Made by a program: the position numbers and the translations under genes. Under the pieces are notes generated by a model. That model was not told the origin of the DNA, did no database searches, and was given only the letters and a program-made list of their open reading frames with translations. From Streptomyces iranensis (lineage in GTDB: Bacteria; Actinomycetota; Actinomycetes; Streptomycetales; Streptomycetaceae): a DNA stretch of 64,000 nt. Numbering within the stretch: the stretch's first letter is position 1; every line of letters starts with the position of its first letter. Location: the NCBI RefSeq assembly GCF_017874715.1, contig NZ_JAGGLR010000034.1:59672-123671 (forward strand). Reading direction: 5' to 3'. Below, piece after piece: positions 33,070-42,079 of this stretch.

Positions 33070-33852
33070 GTGACCACCATGCCCCTCGGCGTCAAAACCA
33101 CCGCCCACTCCACCGGGGCGGCCGCCCGCGCCACGGACCTGAGCAAGGTCTACGGCGAGGGCGAGACCCAGGTCATCGCCCTGGATTCGGTCTCCGTGGA
33201 GTTCCGCCAGGCCGAGTTCACCGCGATCATGGGCCCCTCCGGCTCCGGCAAGTCCACGCTGATGCACTGCATGGCGGGTCTCGACACCATCTCCAGCGGC
33301 TCGGCCCGGATCGGCGACGTCGAACTGACCACGCTCAAGGACAAGAAGCTCACCCAGCTGCGCCGCGACAAGATCGGCTTCATCTTCCAGGCGTTCAACC
33401 TGCTGCCGACGCTGAACGCGCTGGAGAACATCACCCTCCCGATGGACATCGCGGGCCGCAAGGCCGACCAGGCGTGGCTGGACCAGGTGGTGGCCACGGT
33501 CGGTCTGGCCGGGCGGCTCAAGCACCGCCCCAACCAGCTGTCGGGTGGTCAGCAGCAGCGCGTCGCCGTGGCCCGCGCCCTGGCCGGTCAGCCGGAGATC
33601 ATCTTCGCCGACGAGCCGACCGGCAACCTGGACTCCCGCTCCGGCGCCGAAGTCCTGGGCTTCCTCCGCAACTCGGTGCGGGAGCTCGGCCAGACGATCG
33701 TGATGGTGACCCATGACCCGGTCGCCGCGTCCTACTCCGATCGGGTGGTCTTCCTCGCCGACGGCCGGATCGTGGACGAGCTGCGCGGCCCCACCGCCGA
33801 CTCGGTGCTGGACCGCATGAAGCGCTTCGACGCCAAGGGCCGCACGAGCTGA
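33070..33852 (+). CDS. MacB/LolD-type ABC transporter ATP-binding protein
   Basis: The 260-residue ATPase carries Walker A GPSGSGKST (about residues 54-62), the Q-loop QAFNLLPTLNALEN typical of the MacB/LolD family, signature LSGGQQQR, Walker B IIFADEPTGNLD and switch VTHD. It pairs with the large permease that follows 84 nt downstream. The GTG start at 33070 has AGGAG about ten bases upstream; an ATG three codons on is an alternative. Such pairs act as exporters or mechanotransmitters rather than importers. Confidence 0.93.
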   Translation: MTTMPLGVKTTAHSTGAAARATDLSKVYGEGETQVIALDSVSVEFRQAEFTAIMGPSGSGKSTLMHCMAGLDTISSGSARIGDVELTTLKDKKLTQLRRDKIGFIFQAFNLLPTLNALENITLPMDIAGRKADQAWLDQVVATVGLAGRLKHRPNQLSGGQQQRVAVARALAGQPEIIFADEPTGNLDSRSGAEVLGFLRNSVRELGQTIVMVTHDPVAASYSDRVVFLADGRIVDELRGPTADSVLDRMKRFDAKGRTS

Positions 33853-33936
33853 CGCGGGGCGCGCGCCCATCTCCCCTCTTAAGGCTCGCAGCGCCGCCTC
33901 GCACTCCCCCACCCCACCCCTCAGGACTGACACCTC

Positions 33937-36486
33937 ATGCTCCGTACAGCCCTGCGCAATGTGCTTGCGCACAAGGCCCGGTTGCTGATGACCGTGCTCG
34001 CCGTGATGCTCGGCGTGGCCTTCGTCGCCGGCACCCTGGTCTTCACCAACACCATCTCCGACGCCTACCAGAAGAGCTCCCAGAAGGGCTTCAAGGGCGT
34101 CGACGTCGCCATCACCCCCGACAAGAAGGACGACGACTCCGCCAACCCCGGTGACGCGCCCCGGCTGAGCCAGCGGCTGCTGGACCAGGCGTCCAAGGCG
34201 CCCGGCGCCGCCTCCGCCTACGGTGTGGTGAAGGGCTCCTCCTCCCTCGCCGACAAGAAGGGCGACGTGCTCGGCGGCGGCTTCTCCAACCTCGGCGGCA
34301 ACTACTACCCGGGCGCCGACGGTAAGGACCCCCGGTACAACATGACCGAGGGCCGCGCCCCCAAGGCCGCCGGTGAGATCGCGCTCGACACCAGGACCGC
34401 CGAGCGCGGGCACTACAAGGCCGGGGACTCCATCCGGGTCTCCGTCGACGGCCCGGTGCGCACCGAGAAGGTCGTCGGCGTCTTCACCACCGACGACGGC
34501 AATGTCGCGGCGGGCGGCACCCTCGCGCTGTACGACACGGTCACCGCGCAGAAGCTGTTCGGCAAGCCCGGACAGTTCGACGAGATCGACGTGAAGGCCG
34601 CCGCGGGCACCTCACAGTCCACCCTGAAGTCGTCGGTCGACAAGATCCTGCCCGAGCAGGCCAAGGCCACCACCGCCAAGAAGCTCGCCAAGGACCAGGC
34701 CAAGGCGATCGAAGAGGGCATGAGCAGCATGCAGACCGCGATGCTGGTGTTCGCCGGTATCGCGCTCTTCGTCGGCATCTTCATCATCGTCAACACCTTC
34801 TCCATGCTGGTCGCCCAGCGCACCAAGGAGCTCGCCCTGATGCGCGCGGTGGGTGCGACCCGCCGTCAGGTCACCCGCTCGGTGCTGATCGAGGCGACCG
34901 TCGTGGGCGCCGTCGCGGCCGTGGTGGGTCTCGCCGCCGGTGTCGGCATCGGCGCCGTACTGCGCTCGGTGCTCAACTCCACCGGGGCCAACGTCCCGGA
35001 CGGTCCGCTGATCGTCGCGCCGACCACGGTGCTGGCCTCGGTGGTCGTGGGCGTCGTGGTGACCGTGCTCTCCGCCTGGCTGCCCGGCCGCCGCGCCGCC
35101 AAGATCCCGCCGGTCGCCGCGATGAACAGCGTGCACGCCACGCCGACCACCCGCGGTCTGGTGGTGCGCAACACCATCGGCACGATCCTCGCCGCGGCCG
35201 GTGCCGCGCTGGTGGTCGCCGGTGCGGGCATGGGCGGGGACGGCCAGGGCCCGATGGCGTTCGGCGCGGCCGTCCTGGTGATCGGCGTCTTCGTGCTCAC
35301 CCCGCTGCTGTCCCGGCCGCTGATCGCGGCCGCCTCCCCGGTGCTGCGGATCTTCGGGATGCCCGGCAAGCTGGCCCGGCAGAACGCGGTGCGCAACCCG
35401 CGCCGTACCGCCGCCACCGCCTCCGCCCTGATGGTGGGTCTCACTCTGATCACCGGTATGACGGTGATCGCTGGATCCATGCAGAAGGGGATCGACAAGA
35501 TGGCGGCCGACGGGCTGAGGTCCGACTACGTCGTCAGCATGGGCGGGGGCGGCGGGACCGGCGGGCGGCCGCTGTCGCCCGAGGTGTCCAAGACCCTGGC
35601 GAAGCTGCCCGAGGTCACCTCGATCAGCCCGCTGCGCTCCTCCCCGGCCCGGGTCGCCGGCGACTCCGACTCCCTGACGGGCGTCGACCCGAAGGCCATC
35701 AAGGACCTGGTGAAGGTGGACTTCACCGAGGGCTCGTTCGCCTCGCTCGGGGGCACCAAGGCCCTGATCGACGACAAGATCGCCGATGAGCACCACTGGA
35801 AGGCCGGCTCCACCATCCCGGTGACCTACGAGGACGGCCGCAGCGGCAAGCTGACCGTGGGCGGTGTCTACAAGGGCAACCAGATGATCCGCGGCGTCAT
35901 GGTCGACAGCGCCACGGTCACCCCGCACATGACCACCGTCGCGGACTTCCAGGTAATGCTGAAGACCAAGGGCGGCGCCACGGAGAACAACAAGGACCTG
36001 CTGAAGAAGACGCTCGGCGAGAACCCGGCGATCAAGATTCAGAACAAGCAGGACACCTCCGACGAGATCGCCAGCGCCTTCACCCTGATGCTGAACATGC
36101 TCTACGGGCTGCTCGCCATGGCCGTGATCGTCGCCGTGCTCGGTGTCATCAACACCCTGGCGATGTCGGTCTTCGAGCGGTCCAAGGAGATCGGCATGCT
36201 GCGGGCGATCGGCCTGGACCGGGGCGGCATCAAGCGGATGGTCCGGCTGGAGTCGCTGGTCATCTCGCTCTTCGGCGGGGTGCTCGGCCTCGGCCTCGGC
36301 GTCTTCTTCGGCTGGGCGGCCGGTGAACTGATCGCCACCGAGCTGCCGAGCTACGAACTGGTGCTTCCGTGGAGCCGGATGGGTCTGTTCCTGCTGATGG
36401 CCGCCTTGGTGGGCGTCATCGCGGCGCTGTGGCCGGCCCGGCGGGCCTCCAAGCTCAACATGCTGGCCGCCATCAAGGCCGAGTAG
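33937..36486 (+). CDS. FtsX/MacB-type ABC permease, 849 residues
   Basis: The protein contains two FtsX-like units. Each pairs membrane helices with a large extracytoplasmic MacB_PCD loop: residues 1-40 plus a loop to about 240, helices near 265-400, then a second copy with a loop at about 520-700 and helices at about 710-845. The conserved segment LALMRAVGATRRQV and the later IGMLRAIGLDRGGIKRMV are the cytoplasmic FtsX motifs. The architecture matches actinobacterial efflux or cell-envelope ABC systems. It follows the MacB-type ATPase and ends at a strong terminator. Confidence 0.92.
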   Translation: MLRTALRNVLAHKARLLMTVLAVMLGVAFVAGTLVFTNTISDAYQKSSQKGFKGVDVAITPDKKDDDSANPGDAPRLSQRLLDQASKAPGAASAYGVVKGSSSLADKKGDVLGGGFSNLGGNYYPGADGKDPRYNMTEGRAPKAAGEIALDTRTAERGHYKAGDSIRVSVDGPVRTEKVVGVFTTDDGNVAAGGTLALYDTVTAQKLFGKPGQFDEIDVKAAAGTSQSTLKSSVDKILPEQAKATTAKKLAKDQAKAIEEGMSSMQTAMLVFAGIALFVGIFIIVNTFSMLVAQRTKELALMRAVGATRRQVTRSVLIEATVVGAVAAVVGLAAGVGIGAVLRSVLNSTGANVPDGPLIVAPTTVLASVVVGVVVTVLSAWLPGRRAAKIPPVAAMNSVHATPTTRGLVVRNTIGTILAAAGAALVVAGAGMGGDGQGPMAFGAAVLVIGVFVLTPLLSRPLIAAASPVLRIFGMPGKLARQNAVRNPRRTAATASALMVGLTLITGMTVIAGSMQKGIDKMAADGLRSDYVVSMGGGGGTGGRPLSPEVSKTLAKLPEVTSISPLRSSPARVAGDSDSLTGVDPKAIKDLVKVDFTEGSFASLGGTKALIDDKIADEHHWKAGSTIPVTYEDGRSGKLTVGGVYKGNQMIRGVMVDSATVTPHMTTVADFQVMLKTKGGATENNKDLLKKTLGENPAIKIQNKQDTSDEIASAFTLMLNMLYGLLAMAVIVAVLGVINTLAMSVFERSKEIGMLRAIGLDRGGIKRMVRLESLVISLFGGVLGLGLGVFFGWAAGELIATELPSYELVLPWSRMGLFLLMAALVGVIAALWPARRASKLNMLAAIKAE

Positions 36487-36519
36487 CCGAGCGAGCCGCC
36501 TAGCGGCGAGCCGAACACG

Positions 36520-36563
36520 GGACGTCCCCGTCCGCCCCTCTCCCGGGGCGGGCGGGGACGTCC
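36520..36563 (+). terminator. Terminator of the MacB-type ABC operon
   Basis: A 19-bp stem with one mismatch (GGACGTCCCCGTCCGCCCC at 36520-36538 with 36545-36563) has a 6-nt loop. Confidence 0.88.
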
Positions 36564-36598
36564 GCGTTATGGCCGGTTTCAGCCGCCTTCGGTCGCCT

Positions 36599-37912
36599 TC
36601 AGCCGCGCCAGTCGCGGGCGCGCAGCGGAAGCCCCGCGGCCCCGCCCTCGGGGGTGCGGACGGCGAGGACCTGGTTGACCCCGATCCGGTTGCGCTCGAA
36701 GGAGAGGGCGGAGGCCGCCATGTAGAGCCGCCAGACCCGGGCCCGGCCCGGGGAGGTCAGCCGCACGGCCTGGGGCCAGGACCGCTCCAGGTTGGCGACC
36801 CAGCGGCGCAGCGTGAGCGCGTAGTGCTCGCGGATGGCCTCCACGTCGCGCACCTCGAAGCCCGCCTCCTCCAACTGGGCCACGGTCCGGCCGACCGGGG
36901 CGAGCTCACCGTCGGGGAAGACATAGCGGTCGATGAACTCGTCCACGTGGTACGCCTCTTCGTCCGGCTGGGGACGCCGGGCGATCTGATGGTTGAGCAG
37001 CCGCCCGCCGGGCCGCAGCAGCCGGTGCAGTATGGCGGTGTACTCGGCGTACCGCACGGCGCCCACGTGCTCGGCCATGCCGATCGAGGAGATGGCGTCG
37101 TAAGGCCCGTCCGGAACCTCGCGGTAGTCCTGGACCCGGATCTCCACCTGGTCGGTGAGCCCGGCGTCCGCGATGCGCTTACGGGCGTACGCCGCCTGCT
37201 CCTCGGAGAGCGTGACGCCGACGGCGCGCACCCCGTACTCGCGCGCCGCGTGCAGCACCATCGAGCCCCAGCCGCACCCCACGTCCAGCAGCCGCTGGCC
37301 GGGCTTCAGGGCCAGCTTGCGGCAGACCAGGTCCAGCTTGGCGCGCTGGGCCTCCTCCAGCGTGGAGTCCGCCCGGTCCCAGTAGGCGCAGGAGTAGACC
37401 ATCGAGGGGCCGAGCACCAGCTCGTAGAAGTCGTTGCCGACGTCGTAGTGGTGGCTGATGGCCTTACGGTCGCGGCGCAGGGAGTGCAGCGGACCGAGGG
37501 TGGTCCGGGCCTCCTCGCGCGGCGGGGGCGGCGGCAGCCCCGGCCCGGCGAGCGCGATCATCTCCCGGGCGGCGGTGCGCAGCCCGGGATCGCGCAGCGC
37601 CTGGAGGCCGGTGAGGAGCCGGGACCGCGGCGCGGTGGCGGGGCCGCGCTCCCACAGCAGCCCGGACAGCCGGTCCAGGGCGTCGTACAGATCGCCCTCG
37701 ACATCGAGGTCCCCGGCGACCCAGGCGCGGGCCAGGCCCAGCTCGCCCGGCCGCCACAGGATCCTGCGCAGCGCCCGGCGGCGCCGGATGACCAGGGTGG
37801 GCGCGCCGGGTGGACCGGTCTCGCTGTGGTCCCAGGCGCGGACGCGGATCGGGAGAGGGGTTCCCAGCACCTCCTCGGCCAGGGTGGCGATCCGCCCAGC
37901 GGCGTCGGCCAT
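36599..37912 (-). CDS. Cyclopropane-fatty-acid synthase-like methyltransferase
   Basis: The 437-residue protein belongs to the Cfa/mycolic acid cyclopropane synthase family. The SAM motif is LLDVGCGWGSMVLHAA (about residues 180-195). SHHYDVGNDFYELVLG and YSCAYW are the hallmark substrate-site segments upstream, and the bicarbonate-ligand region EHVGAVRY follows. It would methylenate unsaturated acyl chains of membrane lipids with S-adenosylmethionine. The N-terminal 120 residues form the lipid-binding domain of full-length Cfa. ATG 37912 follows GGAGG. Confidence 0.9.
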   Translation of the reverse strand: MADAAGRIATLAEEVLGTPLPIRVRAWDHSETGPPGAPTLVIRRRRALRRILWRPGELGLARAWVAGDLDVEGDLYDALDRLSGLLWERGPATAPRSRLLTGLQALRDPGLRTAAREMIALAGPGLPPPPPREEARTTLGPLHSLRRDRKAISHHYDVGNDFYELVLGPSMVYSCAYWDRADSTLEEAQRAKLDLVCRKLALKPGQRLLDVGCGWGSMVLHAAREYGVRAVGVTLSEEQAAYARKRIADAGLTDQVEIRVQDYREVPDGPYDAISSIGMAEHVGAVRYAEYTAILHRLLRPGGRLLNHQIARRPQPDEEAYHVDEFIDRYVFPDGELAPVGRTVAQLEEAGFEVRDVEAIREHYALTLRRWVANLERSWPQAVRLTSPGRARVWRLYMAASALSFERNRIGVNQVLAVRTPEGGAAGLPLRARDWRG

Positions 37913-38056
37913 TTCGCACCTCCGTGATGACGACTCAGGAAGATTCACTCACCACGTAAACACCACGGAACCCGCCGTACAGTCCCGCCGACACGTCTGG
38001 AATCGGCAAAAGAGCTTTAAAAGCGGGCCATCGGAGGGCGTCCGAGGGCAGACGTA

Positions 38057-38088
38057 AGGGCGTCCGCCCCACGGATGGCGGACGCCCT
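38057..38088 (-). terminator. Terminator of the NADH dehydrogenase gene
   Basis: AGGGCGTCCGCC (38057-38068) pairs perfectly with GGCGGACGCCCT (38077-38088) around an 8-nt loop, between the ndh stop and the Cfa-like gene. Confidence 0.8.
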
Positions 38089-38143
38089 CGGCGTTCTGTT
38101 GTACGGGTCGGGCCCGTATGGCCGGGCCGGTCCGGCCCGTGGG

Positions 38144-39523
38144 TCAGGACGCCTTGGCCTTCTCGGCCGGGGCCGCAGGCTTGGCCGCGGTGGCGGCGCT
38201 GACCGGGGAGGCGGCCTCGTAGAACTCCTCACGGGGGTTCTCGATGGCGCCGAGCGAGACGACCTCGCGCTTGAGGAACATCCCCAGCGTCCAGTCGGCG
38301 AGCACCCGGATCTTGCGGTTGAAGGTCGGCATGGCCATGCCGTGGTAGCCACGGTGCATGTACCAGGCCAGGCGGCCCTTCAGCTTGATCTTCATCTTGC
38401 CGAAGACGATCATCGCGACGCCCTTGTGAAGGCCCAGACCCGCGACGGCGCCCTTGTTGGCGTGCTTGTACTCCTTCTGCGGGAAGCCCCGCATACCGGA
38501 GATCACGTTGTCACCGAGGACCTTGGCCTGGCGCAGCGCGTGCTGGGCGTTCGGCGGGCACCAGGCGCCCTCGCCGGTGGCGAGGTCCGGGACCTGGGCG
38601 TTGTCACCGGCGGACCAGATGTAGTCAGTGCCCTGGGCCTGGAGGGTCGGCGCGGTGTCCACATGGCCGCGCGGGCCGAGCGGAAGGCCGAACCGGGCCA
38701 GCGCCGGGTTGGGCTTGACGCCCGCGGTCCACACGATGGTGTTGGAGTCGACCTCGAGGCCGTTCTTGAGGACGACATGGCCGTCGATGCAGGAGTTCAT
38801 CGAGGTCTCGAGGTAGACCTCGATACCGCGCTTCTGCAGATGCTCCAGACCCCACTTGCCCAGCTTCGGGCCGACCTCGGGGAGGATCTTGTCGGCGGCG
38901 TCGACGAGGACGAAGCGCATGTCCTCGCGCTTGACGTTCGGGTAGTACTTGGCCGCGTCACGGGCCATGTCCTCGACCTCGCCGATGGTCTCCGCGCCGG
39001 CGAAGCCGCCGCCGACGAAGACGAAGGTGAGCGCCTTGCGGCGGATCTCCTCGTCGGTGGTGGAGTCGGCCTTGTCGAGCTGCTCGAGGACGTGGTTGCG
39101 CAGGCCGATGGCCTCCTCTATGCCCTTCATACCGATGCCGTTCTCCGCGAGACCGGGGATCGGGAAGGTGCGGGAGACCGCGCCGAGGGCGACGACCAGG
39201 TAGTCGAAGGGCAGCTCGTACGTCTCGCCGACGAGCGGCTGGACGACGGCGACCTTGCGGTCCTGGTCGATGGTCGACACTCGGCCGGTGAGGACCTCCG
39301 CCTTGGGGAGCACGCGCCGCAGCGGAACCACGACGTGGCGCGGGGAGATGCTGCCGGCCGCAGCTTCGGGGAGGAAGGGCTGGTACGTCATGTACGAGCG
39401 AGGGTCGACGACCGTGACGGTCGCCTCGCCGTACCGCATCTTCTTCAGAATGCGGCGCGCCGCGTACAAGCCAACGTACCCACCGCCTACAACGAGGATC
39501 CTGGGACGCTCCGTGGTGCTCAT
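38144..39523 (-). CDS. ndh: Type II NADH:quinone oxidoreductase (NDH-2)
   Basis: The 459-residue flavoprotein transfers electrons from NADH to menaquinone without pumping protons. The FAD-binding motif is ILVVGGGYVGLYAAR at the N-terminus; the second dinucleotide fold is FVFVGGGFAGAETIGE; FAD contacts recur in IWSAGDNAQVP. The C-terminal amphipathic membrane-binding segment contains LKGRLAWYMHRGYHG, followed by an Ala/Lys-rich tail. The ATG at 39523 lacks a ribosome site; a -10-like GATACT sits six bases upstream. A possible Rex operator lies about 300 bp upstream. Confidence 0.93.
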   Translation of the reverse strand: MSTTERPRILVVGGGYVGLYAARRILKKMRYGEATVTVVDPRSYMTYQPFLPEAAAGSISPRHVVVPLRRVLPKAEVLTGRVSTIDQDRKVAVVQPLVGETYELPFDYLVVALGAVSRTFPIPGLAENGIGMKGIEEAIGLRNHVLEQLDKADSTTDEEIRRKALTFVFVGGGFAGAETIGEVEDMARDAAKYYPNVKREDMRFVLVDAADKILPEVGPKLGKWGLEHLQKRGIEVYLETSMNSCIDGHVVLKNGLEVDSNTIVWTAGVKPNPALARFGLPLGPRGHVDTAPTLQAQGTDYIWSAGDNAQVPDLATGEGAWCPPNAQHALRQAKVLGDNVISGMRGFPQKEYKHANKGAVAGLGLHKGVAMIVFGKMKIKLKGRLAWYMHRGYHGMAMPTFNRKIRVLADWTLGMFLKREVVSLGAIENPREEFYEAASPVSAATAAKPAAPAEKAKAS

Positions 39524-39828
39524 GATTCGAGTATCCAGCACCCCTTGGGGGGGACCTCGTGAGCCCCTTCACAAGCATGGTGGGAGTATCTGCTACACTC
39601 CGCGGCCCCCGTGCCGGACGCCATACCCGTGCAGCGGAACCACTGGCTGGATCGGTACGTTCCCACCCCTCTGAGCAGGGCTTGTAACTGAACGCGGGAG
39701 TAGACCAGGCGGTCCGCGCGGCGGCACCGAACACGGCCCTGACACCTCACGATCCGGTCAGTTACGGGGCCCGGCCGCCGAAACCGCCCCTGAGCGCCGC
39801 ATCGGGCGGCCACCAGGCGCCTTTTTCA
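39524..39828. other. Intergenic leader region between ndh and ppx
   Basis: The whole gap is 39524-39917. This part contains a promoter-like TACACT near 39594 on the plus strand and scattered short inverted repeats. No ORF longer than about 60 codons has a credible start, and no RNA gene was found. Confidence 0.4.
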
Positions 39829-39844
39829 TGTGAAGAGTTTCACG
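39829..39844. promoter_or_regulatory. Possible Rex operator
   Basis: TGTGAA-GAGT-TTCACG matches 11 of 12 positions of the redox regulator Rex half sites (TGTGAA-N4-TTCACA). Rex senses the NADH/NAD+ ratio in Streptomyces, and NDH-2 is encoded about 300 bp downstream on the minus strand. The long distance to the ndh start weakens the assignment. Confidence 0.45.
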
Positions 39845-39917
39845 AACTTTCTCGGAGGCGGCTCGCGGAGGGCCTCCGAGGGGGGTTCCGCAGCCGCTCA
39901 TGCGTTGTCCCGGCCGC

Positions 39918-40877
39918 TCAGGCGATGCTCCAGACGAGCCCGTCGAGGATGTCGTGCTCACTCACCACAACCTCCTCGGCACCGGTCCTTTCCATGATCG
40001 AAAGCAGGATGAGCGCCCCCGCCCCGATCACATCGATCCGCCCCGGATGCATCACCGGGATCTCCGCCCGCTCGGCGTGGCCGGAGCCGAGCAGCCTGCC
40101 CGTGATCTCGCGGACCTGGCCGAGGGTGATCCGGGAGTGGTGGATCGCGGACGGGTCGTACTCCTTCAGACCCAGCGCGATCCCGGCCACGGTGGTGACC
40201 GAACCGGCCAGCCCGACCAGTGCGTGGCCGTCCGCGGGGCGGCAGGCGCGGCGGAGCGGCACGGTGCGCTCGGCCAGGTCCAGCGCCCGCTCCACATCGG
40301 CCCTTATGGCGGCGATCTGATCCTTCGTCGGGGGATCGGTGATCCGGCCGTCCACCACCAGATGGCGCTCGGTCAGCCGGACACAGCCGATGTCCACGCT
40401 GCGGGCCGCCCGCACCCCCTCGCCGCCCTCGACGAACTCGGTCGAACCGCCGCCGATGTCCACCACCAGGTACGGCCCGGCCATATGGTCATGGCCGGTG
40501 AGCTCCTTGGTGGCCCCGGTGAAGGAGAACTCCGCCTCCTGGTCCCCGCTGATCACCTCGGGCTCCACGCCCAGGATCTCCACGACCCCGCGCACGAACT
40601 CCTCGCGGTTCTCGGCGTCCCGGGAGGCGGAGGTGGCCACGAAGCGGACGCGCTCGGCGCCCAGCTCACGCACGACCTCCGCGTACTCGCGGCAGGCGGC
40701 GAAGGTGCGCTCCAGCGCCTCCGGGGCGAGCCGGCCCGTGCGGTCCACGCCCTGGCCCAGCCGGACGATCTTCATCTGGCGGTCGAGCTCGATCAGCTCC
40801 CCGGTGGCCGGATCGGCGTCCGCCACCAGCAGCCGGATCGAATTGGTGCCGCAGTCCACGGCGGCGACGCGGGTCAT
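39918..40877 (-). CDS. ppx: Ppx/GppA-family exopolyphosphatase
   Basis: The 319-residue protein belongs to the ASKHA phosphotransferase fold. Phosphate 1 motif DCGTNSIRLLV is near residue 8, the second VVDIGGGSTEF near 143, and GLAGSVTTVAG follows. It is short, like the actinobacterial Ppx1-type proteins, which hydrolyse short-chain polyphosphate or (p)ppGpp. ATG 40877 overlaps the DUF501 stop (ATGA), so translation of the two is coupled. It is the last gene in the order eno - divIC - DUF501 - ppx, widely conserved in actinobacteria. Confidence 0.9.
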   Translation of the reverse strand: MTRVAAVDCGTNSIRLLVADADPATGELIELDRQMKIVRLGQGVDRTGRLAPEALERTFAACREYAEVVRELGAERVRFVATSASRDAENREEFVRGVVEILGVEPEVISGDQEAEFSFTGATKELTGHDHMAGPYLVVDIGGGSTEFVEGGEGVRAARSVDIGCVRLTERHLVVDGRITDPPTKDQIAAIRADVERALDLAERTVPLRRACRPADGHALVGLAGSVTTVAGIALGLKEYDPSAIHHSRITLGQVREITGRLLGSGHAERAEIPVMHPGRIDVIGAGALILLSIMERTGAEEVVVSEHDILDGLVWSIA

Positions 40878-41422
40878 GCGCTCTCCTCCCGGCTCGGGGC
40901 ATCGGTCCCGCAGGGGCTCACACACGGGCCCTTGCGCCACCACTCCGGCAGCATCGCGATCGCCTCGTCCCCCAGCGGATTGACCCCGGGGCCGGCCGCG
41001 AGAGAGTGGGCCACCAGCACATGCAGGCACTTCACCCGGTCCGGCATACCGCCCGCGCTGGGGAAGCCCTGGAGCACCTCGATGGTGTCGCGGCGCGCGA
41101 TGTAGTCCTCGTGGGCGGCGCGGTAGGCGGCGGCCAGCTCGGGGTCGGTGCCCAGCCGGGCCGTCATCTCCTTCATCACGCCCTCGGCCTCCAGCGTGCC
41201 GATCGCGGACGCGGCGCGCGTACAGGTCAGGTAGTAGAGGGTGGGGAAGGGCGTACCGTCCTCGAGCCGCGGCGCGGTCTCCACGACATCCGGATTGCCG
41301 CAGGGGCAGCGGTGCGCGATCGCACGCAGACCCCGGGGCACGCGGTTCAGCTGCTCCCGTACGGCGTGGATGTCCGCGTCGGTGGGCGCTGTGGGCTCCG
41401 TCTGGGGCGGGGGCGTATCCAT
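40874..41422 (-). CDS. DUF501-family protein
   Basis: The 182-residue protein has the DUF501 signature. HRCPCGNPDVVETAPRLEDG lies near residues 38-57 with a paired Cys that may bind metal, and the C-terminal PDRVKCLHVLVAHSLAAGPG includes a conserved CLH. It sits between divIC and ppx, the usual position in actinobacteria, and overlaps ppx by 4 nt. The function is unknown; the constant neighbourhood hints at cell division or phosphate metabolism. Confidence 0.9.
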   Translation of the reverse strand: MDTPPPQTEPTAPTDADIHAVREQLNRVPRGLRAIAHRCPCGNPDVVETAPRLEDGTPFPTLYYLTCTRAASAIGTLEAEGVMKEMTARLGTDPELAAAYRAAHEDYIARRDTIEVLQGFPSAGGMPDRVKCLHVLVAHSLAAGPGVNPLGDEAIAMLPEWWRKGPCVSPCGTDAPSREESA

Positions 41423-41492
41423 GAGTGGGAAAGTTCTTCTTCTTCGTGTCGATTCGAACGCCGGGTTGGGCCGGCGGCCGGAGCGCGGCGCC

Positions 41493-41975
41493 TCAGCGGC
41501 GCACGCTGCCCGCCCCCGCCGCGTCCGCCGTGTCCACGGCGTCCCAGAGGTTGGTGTACCAGGGGCGGCCGGCCGCGCCCTGGTCGGTGGAGCGCTCGGT
41601 GGAGCCGCCGCCGTCCACCACGCTGTAGCCGGTCTCCCCCGGCATCAGGAAGTGCAGCCGCTCCCGGGCCTGCTGCTCGGTGTAGGCGGGGTCGCGCAGC
41701 CGGGCCTTCCGCTCCCGCAGCTTCTTCACGTCCTCGCGGGCCCGCTGGGCCTCGTGCCGCTGCTCGGCGATGTCGGAGCGCTGGGAGATGTACTGCCGCA
41801 TCGGATAGGCGAGCGCCACGACGAGGGAGCAGACGACCAGCGCGAGCAGGGCGGCCCGGCCGGTCAGCCGGCCGCGGCGGCGCTTGGTGCGCACGCGGTA
41901 GACCCGGGCGGCGGCGTGCTCGCCGAGCGCCTTGAGCCTGGTCGCGGTGGAGAACCGTTCCCGATCCGCCGGCAC
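41493..41975 (-). CDS. divIC: Cell-division protein DivIC (FtsB-like)
   Basis: The 160-residue bitopic protein has a basic cytoplasmic tail, one membrane helix at about residues 41-59 (ALLALVVCSLVVALAYPM) and a leucine-zipper-like coiled coil (about 63-95). A conserved RERLHFLMPGETGYSV follows. DivIC/FtsB forms a complex with FtsL and FtsQ/DivIB at the septum; in Streptomyces it supports sporulation septation. GTG 41975 follows GGGAGG. The position directly after eno is the conserved one. Confidence 0.92.
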   Translation of the reverse strand: MPADRERFSTATRLKALGEHAAARVYRVRTKRRRGRLTGRAALLALVVCSLVVALAYPMRQYISQRSDIAEQRHEAQRAREDVKKLRERKARLRDPAYTEQQARERLHFLMPGETGYSVVDGGGSTERSTDQGAAGRPWYTNLWDAVDTADAAGAGSVRR

Positions 41976-42025
41976 GTCGCCTCCCCGGTGATGACTTCGC
42001 TTGGGTAACGCCGCCGAGCGACGCC

Positions 42026-42060
42026 GTCCCCGGCCACGGTACGGGACCGTGGCCGGGGAC
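42026..42060 (-). terminator. Terminator of eno
   Basis: A perfect 15-bp stem (GTCCCCGGCCACGGT at 42026-42040, complement at 42046-42060) with a 5-nt loop lies directly behind the enolase stop codon. Confidence 0.9.
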
Positions 42061-42079
42061 AGGCGTCAGACGTGTCCGC

